Assembly (NCBI GenBank): GCA_024399015.1
Contig: JAKSIC010000003.1
Location: forward strand, 62,001-126,000
Reading direction: 5' to 3'
Source: Fibrobacter sp.
Lineage (GTDB): Bacteria; Fibrobacterota; Fibrobacteria; Fibrobacterales; Fibrobacteraceae
Length of the DNA: 64,000 nt
Shown here: one piece after another, positions 17,813-27,186 of the stretch
Layout of the letters: each line of letters begins with the position of its first letter
Position numbering within the stretch: position 1 is the first letter of the stretch
The notes under the pieces: model-generated
Seen by the model: the letters and a program-made list of their open reading frames with translations, nothing else
Databases searched by the model: none
Told to the model about the DNA's origin: nothing
Translations under genes and position numbers: made by a program

Positions 17813-19648
17813 TTACTTATGATTCACATAATAACAGATGTAATCCACGTAGCCCTTAAAGCCGCGAACATTCCTACCGACATACGGTTTTTGAGGATCA
17901 TATTCGTTGCGATACACATTATACAGCACACCGATTTTTTCTATTTCAAGTTGAGAAATATCCCCCACATAGGAAGCATCAATAGTCAATTCGCCATTTT
18001 GATAAACACGGATTCTTGTAGGAGTCCTTTCCACATTGATAACGCACCACTTATTTAATTCCAGAGCCTTACCAGCGAAATGGGACCACTTTGTGCCATA
18101 CTTGTCAGAGTCGCGCAAATACACCTTCAAGACTCCATTTTCAAGACGGACAACCCATTCATCACCAGGTCCATTTTCGGGTTCCGCAGCAATTAGATTC
18201 TGCATATTGGTAAACGCAGTCGGCATCACCTTAAGTTCAACAAAAAATTCATTTCGTTTGAAAACATCGATGTCTTTTATGTAAAAACCATTCTTGCCTT
18301 CTGTCTTCAGCAAACCATCTTCAAAAACAAATCCCTCATAGAAGTTACCATCCACCTGATCAGGATTCAGAGAAGTATTTCCAACGGTCCTGGAATATTC
18401 ATCCAAAAAATCCCATCCGCCCAACACGTCATAAATTTCATCTATTTTTCCATAACGGACATAATCCATTTCACCAACAAAAAATTCTCCACTACTATTT
18501 AGACCTGCGGCTTTGTGACCAACACCCATATCATAGTTTTCCGAACAATAAAGATCGCCTTGGTCATCTTTGCTACAGTAATGACATGGTTTTGATTCAA
18601 AACGAAAGAATTTATGAGCAACCATTTTTCCATTTTGGTACAGTCTCATATAATCTTCGTACATTTCAATACGAAGCTCAACCCATTCATTCAATTCAAG
18701 TTTTTCACCAATCAATGAGTGTACGCCATTGATCATACCAGCGTGTTCTGTTGTAAACACAGGAATTCCATTTTCAATCCGCAAATACCAAGCCGCATAA
18801 GAATACGGATTATGGATAGCAAACACATTTTGAACCGAAGTGAACTGACTAGGCTTAATTCGCACCTCTACAGCAAAGGTTTCTTGCGCAAGTTCTTCAG
18901 TCACACCATAACTTAAACCAGACTTGCCGTCAAAATGGGCATATTTTCCATCGGAATTTACGGAACCATACACATAGCCCGTATATCCATTACCCGTAAA
19001 GTCCCTGCCTACATTTTTTGCGTCGTTAAATTCCCAAGCAATGAGCCACTTGCTATAATCCACATTTTCAACATCTACACTAAGTTTCTCAATCAGCTTA
19101 TAAGAAACAAATTTTACGCTACCCGGGCAAACGTCCTTAATGGCATCAGGATCAAAGCCCTTGCTAAAACGACCATTCAAATAAGTTTTTTCTTCATCGG
19201 CATCTACCGCGGCAACCATTTGGCCATCCACATAAAGAGCGACCATTTCATCCACACGTTCAAACTGAACGGAAACGTCCTTATTCAAGCTAATTTGGTA
19301 ATCGGTTTCAAGCTTAAGCCATTCGTTATCCGTAAAGGCATCACGCCATGCAAATACGGGCTTTCCATTTTCAATACGAAGCGTCCATGCATCGCCACTA
19401 CCCTCAACACCAGCAGATCCTAATGTAATGTAGCCCTTTGTCTTTGAAATATTCACCTTGACTTCAACAGAAAAATTGTTGTGCCAAACATTGTCTGCAG
19501 TTCGGGCCAAAGTTACAGAAGATTCCTGTGTTAATTGTATTTCGGCAGTTTCCGCAGGTGTGTTGGAAAAATCAGAGCAACCTACAGTTGCAACAAGTGC
19601 GATAGCACCAAGGAAGCCCACAACAGACTTTCGATAAAGTTTATTCAT
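17813..19648 (-). CDS. Lipoprotein with three LamG/concanavalin-like domains
   Basis: The start at 19648 (MNKLYRKSVV) is fixed by AGGAG five nt upstream. The lipobox TVGC puts the lipid on Cys24. Three LamG-like sandwiches follow, at roughly 45-200, 240-400 and 445-610. Each shows FxVEVxxxxxxxG, a LRxENGxxxF line and a xxLYVNGxxxA-type line. WEFND and TGNGYTG segments are typical of LamG 'change of state' units. A CHYCSKDDQGDLYCS insert in the second domain is Cys-rich. The role is probably polysaccharide or surface binding. It is a paralogue of 20797-22758, with a glycosyltransferase gene between them. Confidence 0.8.
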   Translation of the reverse strand: MNKLYRKSVVGFLGAIALVATVGCSDFSNTPAETAEIQLTQESSVTLARTADNVWHNNFSVEVKVNISKTKGYITLGSAGVEGSGDAWTLRIENGKPVFAWRDAFTDNEWLKLETDYQISLNKDVSVQFERVDEMVALYVDGQMVAAVDADEEKTYLNGRFSKGFDPDAIKDVCPGSVKFVSYKLIEKLSVDVENVDYSKWLIAWEFNDAKNVGRDFTGNGYTGYVYGSVNSDGKYAHFDGKSGLSYGVTEELAQETFAVEVRIKPSQFTSVQNVFAIHNPYSYAAWYLRIENGIPVFTTEHAGMINGVHSLIGEKLELNEWVELRIEMYEDYMRLYQNGKMVAHKFFRFESKPCHYCSKDDQGDLYCSENYDMGVGHKAAGLNSSGEFFVGEMDYVRYGKIDEIYDVLGGWDFLDEYSRTVGNTSLNPDQVDGNFYEGFVFEDGLLKTEGKNGFYIKDIDVFKRNEFFVELKVMPTAFTNMQNLIAAEPENGPGDEWVVRLENGVLKVYLRDSDKYGTKWSHFAGKALELNKWCVINVERTPTRIRVYQNGELTIDASYVGDISQLEIEKIGVLYNVYRNEYDPQKPYVGRNVRGFKGYVDYICYYVNHK

Positions 19649-19765
19649 ATGTACTCCTAACGTGATTCCCAAGAATCGAGCGCATATATAAAAAAAAGAA
19701 ACGGTTTGTCAAAGGGCTAGCCGTTTACGTAGGAAAAATGTAATACACTAAATTGACAAATGAAA

Positions 19766-20734
19766 TTAATTCAATTTGTATTGTTCAAGCAACGTCATCA
19801 CCTTAGCATCTACTTCGCCGAACTTCTGACGATATTCACGACGAGTTTTCAATTCCGCAGGCAATCGCACAAAGGCCTGTAACCAAGCCTTAGCCAAAGC
19901 TCCACAGATGGAAATCTTAGAAAGTTTCTTGCCGTCACCTGACTGGCCAGGAACACCCTTGGCCATGGAAAGATAACGGATTACCGCACGGAACGGCAAT
20001 TTTAAAATTTCACCTGCCGGCAACAGTCGAATACAAGAGCGCAGGCGATTTCTTTCAGAGTAGAAAAGTTTAAGAGGAGAATAGCGAACCGTCGTCATGG
20101 AACGTTCGTGAAACACCTTGGCGTCAGGGCAGAATATCGTTTTATAGCCAGCAAGATTATGACGGAAATACCATTCAGATTCTTCAAAGAACAAGAAGAA
20201 GCCTGCATCCATGAGACCTGCGGCAACTGCAGCTTCTTTACGGAAGCTCATCACAGCTCCATAACATCCAAACACTTCTTTCTCTCGAACGTCGGCTTCG
20301 GAAATGTCTAATCCACTAGCCTCATTCTTTGCAAACAAATCTGCGTCGAACAAAACACCCACGGCATTCACCACACCGCTTTTTTCCATAACAAGGCTGG
20401 CAATGGAGCCTGCATCCGGATGGCGTTCAAAACAAGCTACAATATTTTTTGCCCAGTCTGGATGGAATTCCAAATCCATATTACAAAGCACTTGAATATC
20501 AGCATCCATGTTTTCCATCAACATGTTGCAAGCGCCTGCGTAACCCAAATTCGCATTGCTGGGAACAATCGTACAAGGGAGACCGCTATTTTTTAACAAC
20601 TGAACAGAATCATCGGAAGAAGCATTATCAAGAACAAATACACGAACCGCAGTGGTCTGAGAAACAAGACTGCGAACACATTCGGTCAATTCACAGCCAC
20701 CATTATAATTGATAATACCAACGTCAATACTCAT
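19766..20734 (-). CDS. Family 2 glycosyltransferase (rhamnosyltransferase-like)
   Basis: A 322-residue GT-A enzyme without signal peptide. It begins with DVGIINYNGG, then VLDNASSDDS for nucleotide-sugar binding and CNMDLEFHPDW as the metal-binding region. FLFFEESEWYFRHNLAGY is the acceptor-side motif common in rhamnosyltransferases that build surface polysaccharide. The sugar specificity cannot be read from sequence. It sits between two LamG lipoprotein genes and is followed closely by the terminator region of its neighbour. Confidence 0.88.
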   Translation of the reverse strand: MSIDVGIINYNGGCELTECVRSLVSQTTAVRVFVLDNASSDDSVQLLKNSGLPCTIVPSNANLGYAGACNMLMENMDADIQVLCNMDLEFHPDWAKNIVACFERHPDAGSIASLVMEKSGVVNAVGVLFDADLFAKNEASGLDISEADVREKEVFGCYGAVMSFRKEAAVAAGLMDAGFFLFFEESEWYFRHNLAGYKTIFCPDAKVFHERSMTTVRYSPLKLFYSERNRLRSCIRLLPAGEILKLPFRAVIRYLSMAKGVPGQSGDGKKLSKISICGALAKAWLQAFVRLPAELKTRREYRQKFGEVDAKVMTLLEQYKLN

Positions 20735-20743
20735 ATCTTAACC

Positions 20744-20774
20744 TAAAAAAAGCGAAGCTCCTAGAGCTCCGCTT
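20744..20774 (-). terminator. Terminator of the second LamG lipoprotein gene
   Basis: Stem AAGCGGAGCTC with GAGCTTCGCTT (one mismatch) and loop TAG, followed by TTTTTTT on the minus strand. Confidence 0.9.
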
Positions 20775-20796
20775 AAATATACAATTTTGATTTTGT

Positions 20797-22758
20797 CTAC
20801 TGACGAATTCCGTAATAACGGATGTAGTCAATTTGGCCCTTGAAATAGCGATCGTGATAGTTCTGGTTCATGGCATCATAACCAATAGCCAAATCGTATT
20901 CCAGCTGGGATACATCACCACCACAAGGGGCCTCAACGGTCAACTCACCATCCTGATAAACACGGATTGAGCCTGCAGTGCGAGCCACGCGAATCTCAGT
21001 CCACTGATTCAGTTCAAGAGCCTTACCAGCAAAGACCTGCCATTCGGTGCCATGAGTCTGACTGTCGCGGAGATGAACACGGAGAACACCATCATCCACA
21101 CGAATCATCCAACCATCACCATAACGTCCAGGAGGCTCAGCCACCAGCACGTTCTGGATCTTGCCAAATTCAGACGGATTCAGACGAACATCCACGATAA
21201 ACTCATTACGTTTGAAGGTCTTGGTCAGGGGAAGCGTCAATCCGTACATTCCATCCAAAACCAAAGCTCCATCCACAACCTCCGCACCATAGGCGTAACG
21301 AATGGTGTTATTGGCAATTTTGTCCAAACCAATGAAATCCGGAGCATCGAATTCCCAGTCAGCCAAAAGTTCATAGGGAGAGGCCTTCAAAGAGCCTTCG
21401 CTCACTGCATCCAGGGTACCGAAGCGAATATAATCAATATCGCCTTCGAAGTAACGAGAATGATAATTCTGGTACATAGCGTCATAACCAATGCCCATGT
21501 CATAAGTCAACTGGCTTACGTCACCCTTGTAGGAAGCGTCAATGGTCAATTTGCCATTCTGGAAAACCTTAACATCGCCATTGGAACGTTCAACGCGAAT
21601 TTCATTCCATTCGTTCAGAAGAAGCTTTTCACCTGTAAAGACAGTCCAATCCGTGTAGGATAACCGTTCATCTCTGAAATGAACTGTCAAATAACCGCCA
21701 TCAGCACGAACCATCCAGCCATCGCCATCACGTCCCGGAGGTTCCGCCACAAGGATGTTTTTCATGGTTCCAGAAGCGACGGGTTTAACACGAGCTTCCA
21801 CCACAAAGGAATTTATCTTCAAGTCTTCAGCAAGTTCTACCACAAAACCGGACTCGCCATCGAAATGGGCAATACCGTCTTCGGCAGTCACCTTACCTTC
21901 GCCAATAACGGCCGTGTGACCATTTCCGGTGAAGTCCTTGCCAACATCAGCATTGTCATTAAATTCCCAAGCAGCAATCCACTTCATTTCAGGAGTTTCT
22001 TCGTCCTTTACTTCAGGCTTTGGATCAAGATCGACTGTCAGCGGAGCATCCGTATCAACATCCTCGGTTTTCGGGGCCGTTTCTACGAAGTCATTCTTGA
22101 TATAGCGGACCTTGTCAAAGCGAACCATAAGCACACGGCCGGGCATGTTTTCCGTTTCTGCGGAAGGATCGAAGCCAATGGTAAAATGACCATTCATATC
22201 TTCGATTGCGCTAGCAGATTCTGCAGCGGCTTCAATGACGCCATTGACATAAAGAACCGTCAGGCTGCCATAACGTTCTGCACGGACGGTAATGGTCTCT
22301 CCAGTAATCAGAACATTTTCTGCCTCGATCTTATACCATTCGTTAGCAGTAGAGGCATCTCGCCAAGCAAAGATTGCCTTTCCATTTTCAACACGAAGTG
22401 CCCAGGCATCCTTATCGCCATCGACACCGGCTGAGGCCAATGTCATATAGCCATTCTGTTCAATAAGGAAAGCTTCCGCTTCAACGGCAAAATCGTTTTC
22501 AATAAAAGCGTTATCCATATCCTGAGAAAGAACACTACTGCCAGCGTCCATTTGCCAGGAAGAAACCACAGTACGAGCACAAAGTGCCATACGGGCCTGT
22601 GCGTCAGAAAGAACAACACTAGACGGGCGACCCATTTCAGCAGGTACAGATCCAGACAAGGAATCGTCACCTATATCAGAGCAAGCAGACAAGCCGAAAA
22701 CGGCCAAACCGGCAATAAGACCGGCCCCTACACGACTTTTTTTAAGATTGATAGACAT
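20797..22758 (-). CDS. Lipoprotein with three LamG/concanavalin-like domains (paralogue)
   Basis: A 653-residue protein; the start is fixed by GGAGG seven nt upstream. The lipobox LSAC puts the lipid on Cys26. LamG-like domains lie at about 85-220, 285-430 and 490-650. The second and third share near-identical runs (VLVAEPPGR, DGWMVR/IRVD and AIGYDAMYQNYH-type ends), indicating internal duplication. A Pro/Glu/Asp-rich linker (~225-250) separates domain 1. It is more internally similar than the 17813-19648 paralogue. Role inferred as glycan or surface binding. Confidence 0.82.
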   Translation of the reverse strand: MSINLKKSRVGAGLIAGLAVFGLSACSDIGDDSLSGSVPAEMGRPSSVVLSDAQARMALCARTVVSSWQMDAGSSVLSQDMDNAFIENDFAVEAEAFLIEQNGYMTLASAGVDGDKDAWALRVENGKAIFAWRDASTANEWYKIEAENVLITGETITVRAERYGSLTVLYVNGVIEAAAESASAIEDMNGHFTIGFDPSAETENMPGRVLMVRFDKVRYIKNDFVETAPKTEDVDTDAPLTVDLDPKPEVKDEETPEMKWIAAWEFNDNADVGKDFTGNGHTAVIGEGKVTAEDGIAHFDGESGFVVELAEDLKINSFVVEARVKPVASGTMKNILVAEPPGRDGDGWMVRADGGYLTVHFRDERLSYTDWTVFTGEKLLLNEWNEIRVERSNGDVKVFQNGKLTIDASYKGDVSQLTYDMGIGYDAMYQNYHSRYFEGDIDYIRFGTLDAVSEGSLKASPYELLADWEFDAPDFIGLDKIANNTIRYAYGAEVVDGALVLDGMYGLTLPLTKTFKRNEFIVDVRLNPSEFGKIQNVLVAEPPGRYGDGWMIRVDDGVLRVHLRDSQTHGTEWQVFAGKALELNQWTEIRVARTAGSIRVYQDGELTVEAPCGGDVSQLEYDLAIGYDAMNQNYHDRYFKGQIDYIRYYGIRQ

Positions 22759-22843
22759 ACACTAACCTCCACAATTGTACATAACAAATATACATCATTA
22801 CACCTTGAAAAAACAATTTTTCATATTTTCTCCCGCAAAATTC

Positions 22844-22849
22844 TAAATT
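22844..22849 (+). promoter_or_regulatory. -10-like box before the flippase-like gene
   Basis: TAAATT lies six nt before the ATG at 22856. AAGGA between them may alternatively serve as a weak ribosome site. Confidence 0.3.
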
Positions 22850-22855
22850 AAGGAT

Positions 22856-23797
22856 ATGAAGCAGGGCGCAAAAAAGCATTTGAAGACGTTTATCAAGGTT
22901 TTTATCACCTTGGGCGGTCTTGCCTATGTATTCAACAAAGTCCCCTTGACCGAGGCTTTGGCCCAATGGACTCCCTCCGTACTTCCCTGGCTTTTATTGA
23001 TATTCGTCTTGACCATCGTGCTTATGGCAATCCAGGCGAACCGATGGCGCGGACTATTACTTGAAGACGGCAGGAAAATCCCTTTCAAGACGTTTTACAG
23101 CTACATTGCTCTAGGGTATTTCTTCAACAACCTGCTTCCCAGCGGTTTTGGAGGTGACGCCGTAAAGACAATCGCTTTCGGCAAGCGTTATGGAAACACA
23201 GCAAGCTCTGTCGCCGCCATTGTTATTTCCCGCGTAATGGGCCTTCTGGCCATGTTTCTCAGTTTCTTTGTTGCGCTACCCTTTGTCGCCGCAAAATATG
23301 ACATCCCTACCGCATACACAGCAACCGTAAGTGCTGTTGCACTGGTAGCTATATTGGTAATCATAGCAGGGCTTTTCTCAGACAAAGTCAAAATCCCTGC
23401 GAAGCTCGCAACAAAGGTTCCCTTCCTTTTGAAGTTGCAAGACGCATTCTGTGTTTACCGCGGACACAAGAAAGAATTCCTTCTATCCGGTCTCGACTCT
23501 GTTTGGCTTCAGATCGTAACCATCATCATCCACTGGGCCTATTTCAAGGCAATGGGCGTAGACGTAGACATCGCAATCATCACCGTATTTACGACCATCA
23601 TGGTAACCTTCACCATGTTGCCCATTTCCATCAACGGCATCGGTGTTCGTGAAAATGTTCAAGTCAGTCTTTACACAGGACTTCTGGGCATCCCTGCCGA
23701 TGTCGTGTTGGCATCTACCCTATTCAGCTACCTCCCCCTTCTCTTCCAGGCAGCACAAGGCGCCATCGCATTTGCTCTTTTGAAAAACCAGAAATAA
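22856..23797 (+). CDS. Flippase-like integral membrane protein (LPG synthase TM region / UPF0104 family)
   Basis: A 313-residue inner-membrane protein with about eight membrane helices. Family motifs are QANRWRGLL, FFNNLLPSGFGGDAVKT and PISINGIGVREN, which resemble the AglD/MprF flippase domain. It lacks the soluble synthase domain of full MprF, so transport or flipping of a lipid-linked substrate is more likely than aminoacyl transfer. It is transcribed toward gpsA with a two-way terminator between them. The proximity of a glycosyltransferase gene fits surface glycan export, but that link is inference. Confidence 0.82.
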   Translation: MKQGAKKHLKTFIKVFITLGGLAYVFNKVPLTEALAQWTPSVLPWLLLIFVLTIVLMAIQANRWRGLLLEDGRKIPFKTFYSYIALGYFFNNLLPSGFGGDAVKTIAFGKRYGNTASSVAAIVISRVMGLLAMFLSFFVALPFVAAKYDIPTAYTATVSAVALVAILVIIAGLFSDKVKIPAKLATKVPFLLKLQDAFCVYRGHKKEFLLSGLDSVWLQIVTIIIHWAYFKAMGVDVDIAIITVFTTIMVTFTMLPISINGIGVRENVQVSLYTGLLGIPADVVLASTLFSYLPLLFQAAQGAIAFALLKNQK

Positions 23798-23829
23798 ATT
23801 CAATTAAGTCAGTCCAATTTCTCAAAACA

Positions 23830-23860
23830 AAAAAGTCCCGGCGAACTGCCGAGACTTTTT
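23830..23860. terminator. Bidirectional terminator between the flippase-like gene and gpsA
   Basis: AAAAAGTC-c-CGGC pairs with GCCG-a-GACTTTTT around GAACT, giving U-runs on both strands. Confidence 0.85.
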
Positions 23861-23882
23861 AAATTTTTCAATTTGAGAAAAC

Positions 23883-24896
23883 TTAATTCCAGTTTTCAGC
23901 CTTGAGGTCACGACCCCAGATTTCATCGAAGACTTCCTTAACAGTCTTGCCACCGAAGAGGAGTGCGTAAACAGCGTTCACAATAGGCATTTCAACACCA
24001 AGTTTGTCGGCCAAAGCCTTAGTGCTACGGCAGGTGGGAACGCCTTCTGCAATCATCTTCATGCCACCAAGGACCTGATCGATGGTTTCGCCCTTACCGA
24101 TGTGTTCGCCTACATAGCGGTTACGGCTGTGCTGAGAAAGGCAAGTCACAATCAAGTCACCCATACCTGCGAGACCTGCGAAGGTTTCGGGATGAGCACC
24201 CATAGCCTTACCCAGGCGGCACATTTCTGCCTGACCACGAGTGAGGAGTGCTGCACGAGTGTTGTCGCCAGCGCCAATGCCATAGAGCACACCGGAAGCG
24301 ATAGCAATAACGTTCTTCACGGAACCGCAAAGTTCAACACCAATGATATCGGTAGAAGTGTAAACGCGGAGGTAGGAGCAGCTCATTGCCTGCTGGACAA
24401 GCTTTGCAGAATCTTCGTTAGTGGAAGCGGCAACGATTGCAGTCAGCACATGGCGGCTAACTTCTTCTGCATGAGACGGACCACTGAAAGCAACCATCTT
24501 GTCGTCGGTGAGCCAAGGAACCTTTTCAAGGAGAACTTCGCTCATAAGCTGGTTGGTGCCTTCGAGAATACCCTTGGTAGCGCAAACCACCACAGGTTCC
24601 TTACCCTTTTCCGGAGTCCACTTACCAAGATTTTCAGCGACGCCACCCATGAACTGGGACGGCACCACGATCATGACCATTTCTGCGCCTTCGAGAGCTG
24701 CATTCATGTCGGTGGTATACTTGAAATCTGCCGGGAAAATCACACCAGGAAGCTTATCCTTGTACTGGTGTTCGGTAGAAAGCAAATCTACTTCAGCCTG
24801 AGAGTTTGTCCAAAAAGTGATATCGTTCTTATTTTCGTAAATCACCTGACCGAGGGTAAGACCCCAGCCACCAGTACCCAAAACAGTAACTTTCAT
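23883..24896 (-). CDS. gpsA: Glycerol-3-phosphate dehydrogenase [NAD(P)+]
   Basis: Makes sn-glycerol-3-phosphate from dihydroxyacetone phosphate for phospholipid synthesis. The Rossmann motif VLGTGGWGLTLG opens the protein. Catalytic Lys lies in GSVKNVIAIASG, and substrate motifs GDNTRAALLTRG and GDLIVTCLSQHSRN are intact. The length of 337 is typical. It follows plsY by 65 bp on the same strand, and a TATATAG box in the gap could give it its own promoter. The enzyme's product is the substrate of PlsY. Confidence 0.96.
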   Translation of the reverse strand: MKVTVLGTGGWGLTLGQVIYENKNDITFWTNSQAEVDLLSTEHQYKDKLPGVIFPADFKYTTDMNAALEGAEMVMIVVPSQFMGGVAENLGKWTPEKGKEPVVVCATKGILEGTNQLMSEVLLEKVPWLTDDKMVAFSGPSHAEEVSRHVLTAIVAASTNEDSAKLVQQAMSCSYLRVYTSTDIIGVELCGSVKNVIAIASGVLYGIGAGDNTRAALLTRGQAEMCRLGKAMGAHPETFAGLAGMGDLIVTCLSQHSRNRYVGEHIGKGETIDQVLGGMKMIAEGVPTCRSTKALADKLGVEMPIVNAVYALLFGGKTVKEVFDEIWGRDLKAENWN

Positions 24897-24961
24897 AATA
24901 AAAACCTCGTTTTACAATAATCTATATAATTACGGCCAAATAAAGTAATCGTAGCAGAATT

Positions 24962-25684
24962 TTATGCTTTCGGAGCCTCGGAATCTGCCTTCTGGGCAAT
25001 TTCTGCACCCTTCGGGGTCTTGCGCTTGCTGCCAAAACCGTTTTCGGTACCATTCATCAGGCGCTTGATGTTGCCACGATGTTTCACGATAATGAAAATA
25101 CCGATGAGGGAAGTAACGATAGCCAAAGGCAGGGTAAAGTTGTCATACACCGGATAAGGTGCGCCACAATAACCCATGACAGAAAGAACCACCAGCATAG
25201 CGCAGGCACCAATGCTACCCACAGACACATACTTGGTGGAAACCGTCAGAACAATCCACACTGCAAATGCGGTAAGAGCAGTTACCGGACAGAGGCAGAG
25301 GAACACGCCGAGAGCAGCGAGCACACCCTTACCACCGCGGAAACCGGCAAAGCAAGTGTAGCTATGGCCAAGGATTACCAAAAGACCCGCAACCAGAGGA
25401 ACCCAGTAGGAGTAGTCGGCACCACCGGCTGCCACCTGGGCTTCGCACATCTTCATTGCAATGAAGGGACCAAAGAAGCCCTTCAGCAAATCCACGAAAA
25501 CAACGGGAAGAGCGGGCTTCCAACCAAGCACACGGAAGGTGTTGGTCAGGCCGGCATTCTTGGAGCCGTAGTCACGGATATCAAAGTTTTTTCCTTTCGC
25601 GATTTTTGCGATCCAGATTGCGCTGGGGATCGCCCCCAACACGTATGCTATTGGAAGACTCAGTAAACTGTTCAAGTTCTTCAT
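24962..25684 (-). CDS. plsY: Acyl-phosphate:glycerol-3-phosphate acyltransferase
   Basis: Inner-membrane enzyme that acylates glycerol-3-phosphate from acyl-phosphate. Motifs seen are GAIPSAIWIAK, DIRDYGSKNAGLTN (loop 1), GHSYTCFAGFRGGKGVLAALG (loop 2) and HRGNIKRLMNGTE (loop 3). About five membrane helices are evident. A ~25-residue charged C-terminal tail extends beyond the usual end. The family's N-terminus aligns with the ATG at 25684, so the gene overlaps the end of der by 104 nt out of frame; AAAGG sits directly before the ATG. Confidence 0.95.
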   Translation of the reverse strand: MKNLNSLLSLPIAYVLGAIPSAIWIAKIAKGKNFDIRDYGSKNAGLTNTFRVLGWKPALPVVFVDLLKGFFGPFIAMKMCEAQVAAGGADYSYWVPLVAGLLVILGHSYTCFAGFRGGKGVLAALGVFLCLCPVTALTAFAVWIVLTVSTKYVSVGSIGACAMLVVLSVMGYCGAPYPVYDNFTLPLAIVTSLIGIFIIVKHRGNIKRLMNGTENGFGSKRKTPKGAEIAQKADSEAPKA

Positions 25685-27017
25685 CCTTTCTAAGGGTTAA
25701 TTTCATATCGAAGTTCAAGCGGAGGGGTGCGCCCTGCAGCTGGAATTCTTCATAGAATTTCTTCATGAGGTAACGCTTGTAAGATTCAGCCACCAAATCC
25801 GGAGTACGGGTTTCGATAGCGATTACGGGCGGTTCCACCATAATCTGGCAAGCGCGGGTCAGCTGCACAACGCGTGCATTCTGGCTGGGCACCGGATTTT
25901 CCTCAATAAACTTTGCGAAGGCGGTGGCAACGTTATCGCGACCAAGCACACGACGGCAGTTTGCATAAACTGTCTGGATAGCTTGAATGACGCGGCTTAC
26001 TCGCTGGCCTTCCTTGGCGCTGATACTGAGGATAGGAACGTATTCCAACATAGGTTCACGTTCCAACATTTCCTTGACCATGTGGTCGAAAGATTTTTCA
26101 GTCTTGTCCGGAAGGATATCCCACTTGTTAAGAACAAGCACAAGACCCTTACCAGCCTTGCGGATATCAGTGATAATACGGAAATCTTGAACTTCAAGAC
26201 CGCGGGTGCAATCCACCATTAAGACAGAAACGTCAGAACGGCGGATACTTTCCAGGGTTCGCATGTTGCTGAAGATTTCGACTTCGTCTTCAACCTTGGC
26301 CTTCTTGCGGAGACCGGCAGTATCAGTAACAACAAACTTCTTGCCATCCACCACAAAATCGCAGTCGATGGAATCGCGGGTCGTACCCGGAATATCGCTA
26401 ACAACAGCGCGGTCTTCATTGAGAAGACGATTCAGCAAAGTGCTTTTGCCTGCATTGGGACGGCCAAGAATGGCGAAACGGATGGGACGTTCTTCCTTGC
26501 GTTCGCCACGAACCGGAGTCGGCAGCACAGCAATGACTTCGTCCAAGAGAGACAAGCAAGCATAACCAGTCAGAGCACTGATGGTTCGAGGCTGGCCGAA
26601 ACCGAGCTTCAGGAATTCATAGCTTTCCTGGCGGTCCTGACCATTTTCACTCTTGTTTGCAACAAGAATAACCTTCTTATCCAGCTTACGGATAAGGCGT
26701 GCAAACTGCTGGTCCAGCTTGGTAATACCCACACGGACATCCACCATAAAAAGAACCAAGTCGGATTCTTCTACGGCGTTGAAAATCTGGGTGCGAACGC
26801 TGTCGGCCAAGACGTCGATGGTATCATCGGGCAAGAATCCGCCAGTATCCACTACAGTAAATTCATGTCCCTTAAAATTTGCAACCTGATAATGACGGTC
26901 ACGGGTAACACCATCGCGGTCACTGACCACGGCGGCACGACGACCGAGGATTCGGTTGAAAAGGGAGGACTTACCCACGTTGGGGCGTCCAATGATACAT
27001 ACAATAGGTAACTTCAT
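25581..27017 (-). CDS. der: Ribosome-assembly GTPase Der (EngA)
   Basis: Double-GTPase that assists 50S subunit maturation. G domain 1 has GRPNVGKSSLF, DTGGF and NKSE; G domain 2 has GRPNAGKSTLLNRLL, DTAGLR and NKWD. A KH-like domain follows and then a Lys/Arg-rich tail, which here overlaps plsY for 104 nt. I chose ATG 27017 (MKLPIV) over a TTG nine bases upstream. A TATATT box eight nt before this ATG and the lack of a ribosome site suggest a leaderless message. Confidence 0.95.
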   Translation of the reverse strand: MKLPIVCIIGRPNVGKSSLFNRILGRRAAVVSDRDGVTRDRHYQVANFKGHEFTVVDTGGFLPDDTIDVLADSVRTQIFNAVEESDLVLFMVDVRVGITKLDQQFARLIRKLDKKVILVANKSENGQDRQESYEFLKLGFGQPRTISALTGYACLSLLDEVIAVLPTPVRGERKEERPIRFAILGRPNAGKSTLLNRLLNEDRAVVSDIPGTTRDSIDCDFVVDGKKFVVTDTAGLRKKAKVEDEVEIFSNMRTLESIRRSDVSVLMVDCTRGLEVQDFRIITDIRKAGKGLVLVLNKWDILPDKTEKSFDHMVKEMLEREPMLEYVPILSISAKEGQRVSRVIQAIQTVYANCRRVLGRDNVATAFAKFIEENPVPSQNARVVQLTRACQIMVEPPVIAIETRTPDLVAESYKRYLMKKFYEEFQLQGAPLRLNFDMKLTLRKDEELEQFTESSNSIRVGGDPQRNLDRKNRERKKL

Positions 27018-27025
27018 TGGCTTCA

Positions 27026-27031
27026 AATATA
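27026..27031 (-). promoter_or_regulatory. -10 box of der, predicted leaderless
   Basis: TATATT on the minus strand, eight nt before the chosen ATG. Confidence 0.4.
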
Positions 27032-27155
27032 GAAAAAGGCAAGTGCCGCGAAAACAAAGCCGAATTCAACCGACTGCTTATTGTTGTAAACAGAGCCTCC
27101 AAATCACACATTTTTGCAAAAACCATTGTTTTTTCATTTTCGTTCATCAAACATA

Positions 27156-27184
27156 TTGCCTTACGTTTCCGAATAGAGTATATT
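27156..27184 (+). promoter_or_regulatory. Sigma-70-like promoter of the structured leader RNA
   Basis: TTGCCT (27156-27161), 17-nt spacer, TATATT (27179-27184). Confidence 0.6.
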
Positions 27185-27186
27185 CC

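Noticed and set aside
14119-17859. 1246-codon open frame on the plus strand opposite dnaE
   Set aside because: It lies wholly over dnaE, has no family features, and results from codon usage that avoids stops on the reverse strand. Similar long shadows face valS (32198-34933) and icd (52250-54499).
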